Shown here piece by piece: positions 1-6,639 of a stretch of 9,288 bases of DNA (within the stretch, counting starts at the first letter, position 1; the number at the start of each line of letters is the position of its first letter). The stretch comes from Acidobacteriota bacterium (GTDB lineage: Bacteria; Acidobacteriota; Terriglobia; UBA7540), in the NCBI GenBank assembly GCA_003165615.1, contig PLWR01000421.1, forward strand, positions 1 to 9,288, in the 5' to 3' direction. The translations under genes and the position numbers were made by a program. The notes beneath the pieces are model-generated. The model was not told the origin of the DNA. It was given only the letters and a program-made list of their open reading frames with translations, and did no database searches.

Positions 1-97
1 TTGACGAGACCTGAGGGGGGAAACCTGAGAGTGCGGTGAGGTTAGGTCAGAGTTCATCCACAGGAGGGGAAGCTTAATTGCGAGATGGGGCCTGAAT

Positions 98-784
98 TCA
101 ATTCTTCTGATTAGATTTCCAATGGACGTATTCCTTCGTGCTTGCATACCAGTTCTCCAAGGCACTCAGGAAGCACTTTCGCGCTAGCTCAGGGTTTTTC
201 GCCTTAATGCCTTCCAGGACGGGGAGGTGGGATTGGGCGTCTTGGATCAGATCGATTGCTTCCCCCGAGTGAATCCTCATGGCGGAAAATGCATAAACCG
301 GAACGAGAACGCGCCGAAGGGCTGATTCCAAATACTCGTTGTCCGCGATGGCCCAGATCTTCATGTGGAAAGCGAAATCGGCCTGCAGAAATTGCTCCCC
401 TTTCTTCGCTCGAGCTATTTTCAACAATTCCTCATAGGCTTTTTCCAAGTCCTTGGTTTGGGCCGGCGTTGCCAGGCATGCGGCTTGTTCCACCGCGAAG
501 CCTTCCAGGACTTTGCGCACCGCGAAAATCTTCTCCCCGGCGTCGGGAGTCAGCGTGGTGATGTAAGTCGCAGTGTTGGGCTTCTTGGTCACAAAGCCAT
601 CGGCCTCAAGGGCGACGAGAGCTTCGCGCACTGCGGTTAGACTTGTCCCGAATTGACTCGCCAGGCGGCGCTCCACGATCTTTTCACCCTCCCGGAGCGT
701 CCCGTTGAGGATGGCTTCCTCAATCCGGTCTGCGATCATTCGGCGCAGGGTTACAGACCCGAAGGGCTTGAATACTATGGGCAT
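98..784 (-). CDS. GntR-family transcriptional regulator, FCD (FadR) subfamily
   Basis: A 228-residue DNA-binding regulator. Residues about 10-78 form the GntR winged helix; the recognition-helix text LTAVREALVALEADGFV is typical. Residues about 85-220 form the all-helical FCD ligand domain, which in characterised members binds carboxylic or sugar acids, often through a metal. D136 and H140 (DFAFH) and H186 (SHLPVLEGI) match three of the usual metal ligands, but the fourth position, normally His, is A208. The chosen start (784) is preceded by GGAGG with six bases between. The upstream in-frame ATG at 826 lies inside a palindrome and lacks such a site. The gene is the last in its direction, 587 bases beyond the GxGYxYP gene, and a palindrome in its leader suggests autoregulation. 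It probably controls the neighbouring catabolic genes; this is inference. Family assignment is firm, effector unknown. Confidence 0.93.
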   Translation of the reverse strand: MPIVFKPFGSVTLRRMIADRIEEAILNGTLREGEKIVERRLASQFGTSLTAVREALVALEADGFVTKKPNTATYITTLTPDAGEKIFAVRKVLEGFAVEQAACLATPAQTKDLEKAYEELLKIARAKKGEQFLQADFAFHMKIWAIADNEYLESALRRVLVPVYAFSAMRIHSGEAIDLIQDAQSHLPVLEGIKAKNPELARKCFLSALENWYASTKEYVHWKSNQKN

Positions 785-790
785 TTCTTG

Positions 791-795
791 CCTCC
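791..795 (-). promoter_or_regulatory. Ribosome binding site of the GntR gene
   Basis: The minus strand reads GGAGG, then six bases, then ATG at 784. This strong Shine-Dalgarno match decides the start in favour of residue MPIVFKPF rather than the longer in-frame reading that begins at 826. Confidence 0.8.
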
Positions 796-811
796 AAAGG
801 CCGAGCGTCAA

Positions 812-834
812 AAACCGGCATGGCATACCGGTTT
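812..834. promoter_or_regulatory. Palindromic operator candidate in the GntR leader
   Basis: The arms AAACCGG (812-818) and CCGGTTT (828-834) are exact inverted complements. The inner bases ATG (820-822) and CAT (824-826) also pair, leaving one mismatched pair (819/827) around a central base at 823. It lies 28 bases upstream of the GntR start codon. GntR/FCD proteins bind short palindromes as dimers and often repress their own gene, so this is the best candidate autoregulatory site. The minus strand of the site contains GGTATGC, also found at 7191-7205. Confidence 0.6.
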
Positions 835-885
835 CTTAATTTGCCTCTTGCGATCAGGTTCGTCTCCACAGCATGCACCCATCTG

Positions 886-908
886 GGCTGTGCGGCAGTA
901 GCGCAGCC
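886..908 (+). other. Hairpin-forming inverted repeat
   Basis: GGCTGTGC (886-893) and GCGCAGCC (901-908) can form an eight-pair stem with a seven-base loop, one pair being G-U when read as plus-strand RNA. No T-run follows on either side, so it is not a standard intrinsic terminator. It lies in the GntR leader about 100 bases upstream of the start, and its role is unknown. Confidence 0.4.
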
Positions 909-1351
909 GGAGATTCCATAAACTAATCGCATTGAACCGGTATTTCCATCAATAACTTCCAGTTTGCTTGTTAACATACCGCTGGCCGCTGCTAAATGCA
1001 ATTAATAGTGTGGGTTGGAGCGCAAAGTGTTTGTATGGGCGACTCGGCCCCGGCGAAGGGCGGGCGGTGATTGACTTGCTGATACCTTCCATTGCCGAGG
1101 AGAGGAACTAGCCTTCAGTGCAGGAGGCGATTCGCCATGGAACCTGCTGGATGGTGCGCATAAGCTTTCCAGCGCAGCGGCCCAAATGCCAGCGAGGCTC
1201 GAGCAGTTGCATATCGCCGGAAGTCCTGGACAAATCGGAAAAGCGATCAAGTCGAAAACTGGCCCAATAGCCCAGCCAGCGCGGGTCTTTCTGTTGCGCT
1301 GCACCAAGCCGCTCGATCATCGGACGCTGGCGAACATATCCAAGTATGGAG

Positions 1352-1366
1352 GCATGGCAGCCATGC
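1352..1366. repeat. Tight inverted repeat just after the GxGYxYP stop codon
   Basis: GCATGGC and GCCATGC flank a single A, five bases beyond the TGA at 1372-1374 on the minus strand. No T-tract follows, so termination would need Rho or would be weak. A stem this close to a stop codon could protect the 3' end of the mRNA. The nine bases GGCATGGCA (1351-1359) also occur in the GntR operator candidate (817-825), perhaps by chance. Confidence 0.45.
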
Positions 1367-1371
1367 GTGGC

Positions 1372-3108
1372 TCATTTCTGCTGATACAACAGCACCAACT
1401 GGTCCGGCCGGACAGCGACGTATTCCGGTCCCAGACCGTCGGCGATGTTCGCTGCCATTTCCAGGTCGGTCAGCCAATTGCTCAGGAAGACGTGTAGGAA
1501 GGCGGGCCGTTCGTGCGGGGTCCAGCGTTTGATTTCGTTGATCATGAAAAACTCTGCGTCCCGCCGGGCGGAAGGGGTCCAGTTGTAGCCGGATGGCGGC
1601 CCGCTGTTGATTGATCGGAAAACGGGGGTGCCCGCAACCACGGTATCCGTGTTTTCCGGGGTGGTGACGTGTGTGCGGCCATAATTGGCGAAGATGCCCT
1701 TGATTCCCGGGATTCCCGCCAGCAGCGCCAGCCGTTCCGGCGACATTTCCGCCAGAGTTGACATCACCGTGGCATCCAGCCGGGCGCGGTAAATGCCGGA
1801 AATCCGGACGAAGTCACGCCAGATTTGTTCCCGCTGCTCGGGCGGGTAATTGTTGGCATAGACGTCCTCATGGATGTAACCCACACCCGAAAGGGCATTC
1901 ACAAAACAGTCGCCGGGCTTCGCGTGCTTGAAGAAATAATCCACGATGTCAGGCTGCCCGTCGAGGGCGGCAGGATTCATCTGCCAGCCAATGGGCACGC
2001 GGCCATGTGTCCGGTCCGTGAAGAGCTTGCGGTAGTAGTGGCGCTGAAAGTTCCACCCGTCGCCATCAGAGCGCGTGAAGCAGAAATAGACTTTGTCGGG
2101 CTGAAGTCTTACGGGGGGAATCGCCTGGTGAACTTTGGCCGACGTTCCCGAATGAACCGAAAGATTCCCCACCGTGGGAGAGTATCCATCGTAGCCTGAG
2201 CAGAGCTCGAACTTGCCACACTCGCTTAACAGGCGGACGCCCTCCCACTCGGCAATACCCCCCTGAGGCTCGTCGCCGCTCCCCGGCCAGCCGAAGCAGG
2301 GGATGTTGGCCGGCCACTTCATGAGGATTTCACGTGCGAACTCCTTTTCCTCCACCGGCGAGGCTTGCGGTTGCTTCGCGACGTCCTGGGGGCCGGATAT
2401 CCAAAGGATGGGAATCTTGAATTCCAGCAGATAGTCGCGCAGGGCCACCTCATGCGGGTCGAGGATGGCCAGGGACCGGCGGGAAAGTTGGTCGCCGATC
2501 TTCTCAAACGCCCACTGGTAGGCATCCAGGTCCTTTTTCCAATTCATGAAACCGAGATCCATGCCCATATTCCATGAATCCGGCAAATGCCCCATGGGCA
2601 GGTCGAATTGGTTGGCGACGTGAGGCGTTGCCACCAACCCGGCATGCACACTGGCCAGCATCGTGGCCACGTTGATGCTGGCGGGGATGGCGGGATCCGT
2701 CACGAAAACCACTTTGGCTTCCGGAAGGAAGAGTCCAAATACGTCAGCGATCTCCAGCCACTTCACTTCGTCCACGTCGCCGCGCTCGCGCAACCAGTCC
2801 AGCCACAGTTCGTCGTAGTAATCGTGCACCAGATAGAGGCGAGGCTGCGACCTGTTCACCAGGCCTTGCAGGCAGGTTAGCGTGAGCCGCATGTCCCAGT
2901 TGAATGAGGTTAGCTCCTCCATTCGGAAAGCGTAGAGCTTGCGAGCGGGAGGCGCGGATTTGGGACAGACCGTTAATTCGGGCGCTGTCTCAGCCAAGCC
3001 GGGCGCCGCCACCAGCAGGCTCCCCAGCGTCGCTGCGGAGGCTTGCATGAATCCCCTCCGCGTGATCGACATCCTGTTTAAGAACTGCAACTCATGAGGG
3101 TCATTCAT
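1372..3108 (-). CDS. Tat-exported GxGYxYP-family protein (putative glycoside hydrolase)
   Basis: A 578-residue protein of the GxGYxYP family, a group annotated as putative glycoside hydrolases but with little biochemistry. The N-terminus has a twin-arginine signal: RR at residues 17-18 in ITRRGFM, a hydrophobic stretch at 22-38, and likely cleavage after GLA (39). Export to the periplasm or outside is therefore expected. Residues about 55-240 look like the family's N-terminal domain. The C-terminal catalytic-type domain follows, with an SDGDGWNF stretch at 347-354 and the signature at 408-413, here GVGYIH instead of the consensus G-x-G-Y-x-Y. The chosen start has AAAGG eight bases upstream; the internal ATG at residue 13 has AGG directly abutting it and is less likely. 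The gene has its own upstream promoter candidate. It probably acts on extracellular glycans for the locus, but the substrate is unknown. Confidence 0.82.
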   Translation of the reverse strand: MNDPHELQFLNRMSITRRGFMQASAATLGSLLVAAPGLAETAPELTVCPKSAPPARKLYAFRMEELTSFNWDMRLTLTCLQGLVNRSQPRLYLVHDYYDELWLDWLRERGDVDEVKWLEIADVFGLFLPEAKVVFVTDPAIPASINVATMLASVHAGLVATPHVANQFDLPMGHLPDSWNMGMDLGFMNWKKDLDAYQWAFEKIGDQLSRRSLAILDPHEVALRDYLLEFKIPILWISGPQDVAKQPQASPVEEKEFAREILMKWPANIPCFGWPGSGDEPQGGIAEWEGVRLLSECGKFELCSGYDGYSPTVGNLSVHSGTSAKVHQAIPPVRLQPDKVYFCFTRSDGDGWNFQRHYYRKLFTDRTHGRVPIGWQMNPAALDGQPDIVDYFFKHAKPGDCFVNALSGVGYIHEDVYANNYPPEQREQIWRDFVRISGIYRARLDATVMSTLAEMSPERLALLAGIPGIKGIFANYGRTHVTTPENTDTVVAGTPVFRSINSGPPSGYNWTPSARRDAEFFMINEIKRWTPHERPAFLHVFLSNWLTDLEMAANIADGLGPEYVAVRPDQLVLLYQQK

Positions 3109-3124
3109 GGTTTCGACCTTTCAC

Positions 3125-3137
3125 ATCATGCGATGAT
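3125..3137. promoter_or_regulatory. Short palindrome in the 5' leader of the GxGYxYP gene
   Basis: ATCAT and ATGAT are inverted complements separated by GCG, lying between the predicted transcription start and the ribosome binding site. The position suits a repressor operator. The sequence differs from the palindrome in front of the GntR gene, so a different regulator, perhaps the one lost at 3241-3396, may have used it. Confidence 0.35.
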
Positions 3138-3159
3138 CGAGCATAACCGAGATTGCTGG

Positions 3160-3187
3160 ATGTTAAGGGTTAGATAGGGTTTGTCAA
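3160..3187 (-). promoter_or_regulatory. Sigma70-type promoter candidate for the GxGYxYP gene
   Basis: The minus strand reads TTGACA (3182-3187, perfect -35), a 16-base spacer, then TAACAT (3160-3165, four of six matches to TATAAT). Transcription would start near 3152, giving a leader of about 44 bases. It lies between the gene and the GntR remnant, so the GxGYxYP gene is probably a separate transcription unit from the operon upstream. Confidence 0.55.
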
Positions 3188-3240
3188 GCGGAACTTTATT
3201 AATTTGTGGCGAGGCTTGAGTTGCCAGAATGCGCCGGGAC

Positions 3241-3396
3241 TCATTTCTCCCGATCGGATTTTGAGAGAACGTACGCCTCGGTGCGCGCGTACCATTCGTC
3301 AAGTGCGCTCAGGAATCGCTCCCGTGCCAGCCCGGGGTCCTTCGCCTTAATGGCTTCCAGAACGGGAAGGTGAGCTTGGTGGCGGGATACTGTAAG
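3241..3396 (-). pseudogene. 3' remnant of a second GntR/FCD regulator
   Basis: Reading the minus strand to a TGA at 3241-3243 gives about 50 residues that align with the C-terminus of the intact regulator at 98-784. The fragment contains HLPVLEAIKAKDPGLARERF and FLSALDEWY; the intact protein has HLPVLEGIKAKNPELARKCF and FLSALENWY. About 27 of 43 positions are identical by hand count, and the two end at nearly the same point. Similarity stops near 3396 and a TAG follows in frame at 3409-3411. No winged helix remains upstream before the oxidoreductase stop codon. It is therefore the tail of a deleted paralogue, not a gene with a frameshift. Like the intact copy, it has Ala where most FCD proteins have the last metal-binding His. 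Confidence 0.85.
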
Positions 3397-3575
3397 CGCC
3401 AAGCGAAGCTAGCGGCAATCCCCGGCGCCGAGGCCGCAACTGCCGCAAGGACTGGCCTTCTGGGTGCTGTCTTAGTCGTTTGGAGCCGACTCTTCACTTG
3501 CCCCGATTCAGCTTGGGCATAGCGGGTGGAGTGCGCACACCTTCACGCAAATCACACTCCGCGAATTGTCGGTTG

Positions 3576-3596
3576 AAAAACCCAGGCTCCCGGACG
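3576..3596 (-). terminator. Weak intrinsic terminator candidate after the oxidoreductase gene
   Basis: Shortly after the TAG at 3602 the minus strand reads TCCGG, loop GAGC, CTGG, then GGTTTTTC. The stem is only four to five pairs, including one G-U, but it is followed by five T. It would close the four-gene operon that starts near 7119. The short stem keeps confidence low. Confidence 0.3.
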
Positions 3597-3601
3597 GATT
3601 T

Positions 3602-4645
3602 CTAGACGACCTCAACCGCCTTGGCGGTCTTTGCTGACTCGTAGCAGGCGGAGAGGATATTCTGGCTTCGCAAGCCAACTTCGCCGCTGATCGTGGTTGG
3701 GCGCCCATCCAAGATAGCCTGACTGAACTCCTCGATTTCCGCGCGGTAAATATTCACCGGCTCCGGGGTAATTTCCAGACCTCGCGCCGCCGCGCGAGCC
3801 TGTTGGGTGTCATACCCTCTGTCGCCTTCCTGTAGGCAAGCAACCATTTCCCCGGCGCTCGCCTGTGAAATCGTCCCTTTGGCCAGAATGCTGCCACGCG
3901 AGCCGTAAAGCTCAAGGACGTTCTTGCTGCTTTCGTCGGGAATGCAAAAGAACGCGTCGACGGTTGCCAGGGCACCATTGACGAAGAAGAGTGTCACTAC
4001 CGCGCTATCTTCAGACGCATACGGGTGGACTGTCCGGTTGGTAAAGCAGCTGACTTTCTTCACCACGCCGAAGAACATCTCCAGCAAATCGATGCAGTGG
4101 CCACCCATGTCAATGAGCGAACCGCCGCCGCCTTGGGCCGGGTCCTGCCGCCAGGCGCCTTCCACCGGCGGATACCAGCACGAAAGCTGGGCGCGGCCGT
4201 AGACCGGCTGGCCAAGCTTCCCCTCCTGAATGAGCTTCAGTGCCTTCTGATTCTGCGATTGAAAACGCATCATGAAGCCGCAGCCGAGCTGCACACCGGC
4301 ACGCTGGCAGGCGGCGATCATCTCTTTGCCCTCATTCACCGTCATCCCCAGGGGCTTCTCACACAAAACGTGCTTCCGGGCCTGGGCGCACCGCAGCGTC
4401 TGTTCGTGATGCTTGTTGGCCGGCGTAGCCACGTAGACAGCGTCAATCCCCGCTTCGAGCAGGTCATCGATGCCGCCCAAGGCTTTGGCTTTGAATTGCT
4501 GGGCCACCTCGTTGTTGAGTTTGGAATTGATGTCGAAGACCGCGATCAGTTCCGCATTCCTGCCGAGAATGATTCCTTCGGGAATGGTTCGGCGGCGGGC
4601 AATTCCGCCGGAGCCGATGACTCCCCACCTGATCTTGTTCGCCAT
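3602..4645 (-). CDS. Gfo/Idh/MocA-family NAD(P)-dependent oxidoreductase
   Basis: A 347-residue cytosolic dehydrogenase of usual family length. Residues 1-120 form a Rossmann domain with the dinucleotide loop WGVIGSGGIA (7-16) and the conserved E96-K97-P98. The C-terminal domain carries the family's G-G-G-x-L-x-D-M-G-x-H motif at 173-183; D179 and H183 are the usual catalytic or substrate-binding residues. Members oxidise or reduce sugars, inositols and related polyols, or catalyse NAD-dependent glycoside hydrolysis; the substrate cannot be told here. The start is supported by AGGAG six bases upstream. It begins 12 bases after the stop of the ceramidase-like gene, so the two are almost certainly co-transcribed, and it may act on the sugar released by that pathway. 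Confidence 0.93.
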   Translation of the reverse strand: MANKIRWGVIGSGGIARRRTIPEGIILGRNAELIAVFDINSKLNNEVAQQFKAKALGGIDDLLEAGIDAVYVATPANKHHEQTLRCAQARKHVLCEKPLGMTVNEGKEMIAACQRAGVQLGCGFMMRFQSQNQKALKLIQEGKLGQPVYGRAQLSCWYPPVEGAWRQDPAQGGGGSLIDMGGHCIDLLEMFFGVVKKVSCFTNRTVHPYASEDSAVVTLFFVNGALATVDAFFCIPDESSKNVLELYGSRGSILAKGTISQASAGEMVACLQEGDRGYDTQQARAAARGLEITPEPVNIYRAEIEEFSQAILDGRPTTISGEVGLRSQNILSACYESAKTAKAVEVV

Positions 4646-4657
4646 GATCCGCTCCTC

Positions 4658-5989
4658 TCATCTGGGGAAAAGTCCGTTGAGCTGCCGCAGGGCGGAAGCT
4701 GTGAGTTCGTCCCCCGCGCCCTCTTCGTAATATGTTGATCCCGTTGTAGGTTCGTAGCCGCCCTGCTCGAAGGCCTCCCGCGTCGGCAGATACCCGATCG
4801 CGTCGTTGGTAAGTTCAACGACAAGAGTGTGCTTCGCGGGCGACTGCTTCTTGATTTGCAGGCCAAACTCACAGAATATTTCACCCGGCAACGTCACGAT
4901 CCCGAGATCGCCGATGCGAAGGGCGTTGACTTCCACGAAATCGTCGGCTTCCTGATTCTGGTACATCTGCAACCACGTCAGCGCATAATGCTCATCGGGA
5001 AGGCCATCCACTTGGCCGCAGGCCGGGTGCTCTTTCGCTTTCCGCAGTACCTCTTCCGACCACAGGCGTTGGTCTTCGCTGATTTTCAGCCGCTTCAGTC
5101 GAACCTTCTCACGGGAAAGAGCTATGCCGTTTCCTTCCACCGGCACGGCGCGCGTCCTGGCTTCGCAGGCCGCGACGCCCAGCATGTAACCCACGCGCTG
5201 GGCCATCTCGAAACCGCGACCCTGCGTCCTGTCCGCATAATTGAGGTGAACGATGTTCCCGCAGCAGCCGTTGAAAAAGGCGGTGATGAAATCGTCGCCC
5301 GTCAGCCGCGCGAGACTCTCGGCCAAATAGCCAGGGTAGTCAGCGGAATAAAGCCAGTTGTCGCCCGCCAGAATCGCCGGGTGCAGGGCGAAATTCACCA
5401 GAGCAGCCGCGGGTTTTCCGTCCTGATCAATCGAAAGCGTGGTCATTTGCGGGTCAATCGGCCCCAGCGGTTCGATGACAAACTCCGGGTCTAGTCCTTC
5501 CCAACACATGTGCGTTTTGCCGTCCTTGCAGCGCAACCGACGGTTGAAGGAGACCCGGTTCTCCTCGGTCGTGCCGAAGGTAAGCCGCGACGGTTTGAGC
5601 TGCTGGTTAGCCAGGACTGCGGCGTTGGCGGCTTTGGTCAAGAAGCGTTCGATGGCCGCGTCGTCGGACTTGGGGAGCGAACCCAGACTCATCGCCGCAG
5701 GTCCGCTGTGGGTGTGGGTGGCAGCAATGATAATGTTTTCAGGACGGAGATCGGTCTGAGAAGCAATAAAGCGGCGCATAAGCGAGGCATTGTTTCGATC
5801 GATCATACAAATGTCGAGCGACAACAACGCGACCTTGGTGCCGGCCGAATCCTGAAACACCAGCGCACGAGAATACAAGGGATCGTGAATGCCCCGCGCT
5901 CCGTAATCGTCACGGAAGTTTCCCATCAGGGGAAGGCCCAGCGCCGGTGTGTAGTCCACACGAGCCACCCCAATTTTCAAGCTCAGCAT
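4658..5989 (-). CDS. Neutral/alkaline ceramidase-family hydrolase, short cytosolic form
   Basis: A 443-residue protein matching the N-terminal catalytic domain of neutral/alkaline (non-lysosomal) ceramidases, zinc-dependent amidases. Visible signatures are ATHTHSGPAA (H92, H94), NFALHPAIL (H203) with SADYPG just after, FNGCCGN (239-245), LPGEIF (E370), and a Tyr-rich C-terminus (Y400, Y412). In the Pseudomonas aeruginosa enzyme two His, one Glu and one Tyr bind zinc; H92, H203 and E370 fit three of these. It lacks the signal peptide and the C-terminal immunoglobulin-like domain of true ceramidases, so it is probably cytosolic with another amide or ester substrate. The start at 5989 has GGGGGAG six bases upstream and opens with the family-typical KIGVARVDYTP. 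The frame extends to an ATG at 6163, but that 58-residue extension looks non-coding. It follows the cysteine-rich pair and precedes the oxidoreductase. Confidence 0.85.
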   Translation of the reverse strand: MLSLKIGVARVDYTPALGLPLMGNFRDDYGARGIHDPLYSRALVFQDSAGTKVALLSLDICMIDRNNASLMRRFIASQTDLRPENIIIAATHTHSGPAAMSLGSLPKSDDAAIERFLTKAANAAVLANQQLKPSRLTFGTTEENRVSFNRRLRCKDGKTHMCWEGLDPEFVIEPLGPIDPQMTTLSIDQDGKPAAALVNFALHPAILAGDNWLYSADYPGYLAESLARLTGDDFITAFFNGCCGNIVHLNYADRTQGRGFEMAQRVGYMLGVAACEARTRAVPVEGNGIALSREKVRLKRLKISEDQRLWSEEVLRKAKEHPACGQVDGLPDEHYALTWLQMYQNQEADDFVEVNALRIGDLGIVTLPGEIFCEFGLQIKKQSPAKHTLVVELTNDAIGYLPTREAFEQGGYEPTTGSTYYEEGAGDELTASALRQLNGLFPR

Positions 5990-6185
5990 AGTGCTCTCCC
6001 CCTTGAAAGACTGGCGGGGCCGGGCCCAGACTTTGAGTGCGCCCGGTGTCTTGGCCGTCCTTGCAGCGATTGCGCTGCTCGATCGTCCTTGCCGCTTGCT
6101 CACCGCCAAGTTGTGCCAATCAGCAAGAAAGGCGGCTGAAAAGCTCTCCCGGAATCTCACCACCGGCGGGTTGACTCCGCGCGTG

Positions 6186-6635
6186 TCACCGTTGCCAGGT
6201 TTGAGGCTTTTTCTCGATGGTCAGGTTACACCGGGCCTCTTTACAGGTGCTGAGATCGATGTTGTATTTGAAACCCAAAGGCTCCAAGGCGCGACGATAC
6301 AGTACATCGCAGTGCTCGCAGTAGTGCTCGTACGCCTCGATGTGTTTAGTCTCGTTCAGCATTCCCATGCTGGGGCAATGTCGCATCTCGATTTCGAACT
6401 TCCCGTTTTCCTCGTCAAGCGTCATACGAAAGTCAGCCGCCTCTTCCGTCAGCGTATGACTCCAGTATTCAAAACAGCCGGCCAGTCCCTTCGATGCTGC
6501 CAAGTCACGCAGATTGGTGAGGAACTCGTCCGAGAGGCTCTCCCAAAACTTGACCACCGCATCCTTCCCACCCTTGGCGTGCAGAAACTTGAAAAGCTCG
6601 CTATACGCAGGAATGAATTCCGTGCAGGAAATCAT
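6186..6635 (-). CDS. Small cysteine-rich protein, second of a paralogous pair (possible ATC-hydrolase-like fold)
   Basis: A 149-residue soluble protein with no signal peptide or membrane segment. The N-terminal half is helical; the C-terminal half holds the sequence RHCPSM (C87), then YCEHCD (C106, C109), then C131 and C136. The pattern G-x-x-A, ...GL...W...TEE...F, then CP, then YC, then C-x(n)-C is shared with the protein encoded just upstream, so the two are paralogues. The layout recalls the L-2-amino-thiazoline-4-carboxylic acid hydrolase-like family, though this is a recollection of pattern, not a search result. The start at 6635 has AAGGAG seven bases upstream and lies four bases after the upstream stop. 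Longer in-frame ATGs (to 6776) overlap the upstream gene and are rejected. The tight coupling suggests a hetero-oligomer with its neighbour. The paired cysteines could bind metal or form a redox centre. Confidence 0.72.
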   Translation of the reverse strand: MISCTEFIPAYSELFKFLHAKGGKDAVVKFWESLSDEFLTNLRDLAASKGLAGCFEYWSHTLTEEAADFRMTLDEENGKFEIEMRHCPSMGMLNETKHIEAYEHYCEHCDVLYRRALEPLGFKYNIDLSTCKEARCNLTIEKKPQTWQR

Positions 6636-6639
6636 CCGT

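Larger units (their letters stand above)
785..1371. other. Long intergenic region between the GxGYxYP gene and the GntR gene
   Basis: No recognisable gene is present. The region holds the GntR leader with its palindrome (812-834), a hairpin (886-908), two more GGTAT-type elements (935-943 and 975-982) and a tight inverted repeat next to the GxGYxYP stop (1352-1366). On the minus strand the frame stays open for 87 codons after the GxGYxYP stop, down to a TAG at 1108. An internal ATG lies at 1320, but there is no convincing ribosome site and no family I recognise. Any GntR promoter must lie here, but I found no clear -35/-10 pair. Confidence 0.6.
3109..3601. other. Intergenic region holding a promoter and a regulator remnant
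   Basis: This stretch separates the oxidoreductase from the GxGYxYP gene. It contains a leader palindrome (3125-3137), a promoter candidate (3160-3187), the GntR tail (3241-3396) and a weak terminator candidate (3576-3596). Positions about 3397-3575 match nothing I recognise. A minus-strand frame there is open but rich in Ala/Pro/Arg and has no ribosome site. Confidence 0.6.

Noticed and set aside
886..908. Hairpin as an intrinsic terminator
   Set aside because: No T-run follows the stem on either strand.
3125..3137. Reading the palindromes of the window as a CRISPR or phage attachment array
   Set aside because: The palindromes differ from one another, are not regularly spaced, and no integrase or Cas gene is present.
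4025..4738. Plus-strand 237-codon frame
   Set aside because: It lies opposite the well-supported oxidoreductase and the end of the hydrolase gene; its translation has no domain and is a shadow of the minus-strand codon bias.
5990..6163. N-terminal extension of the ceramidase-like gene to an ATG at 6163
   Set aside because: The 58 extra residues do not look like family sequence or a signal peptide. The ATG at 5989 has a strong ribosome site and begins with the family-typical N-terminus.
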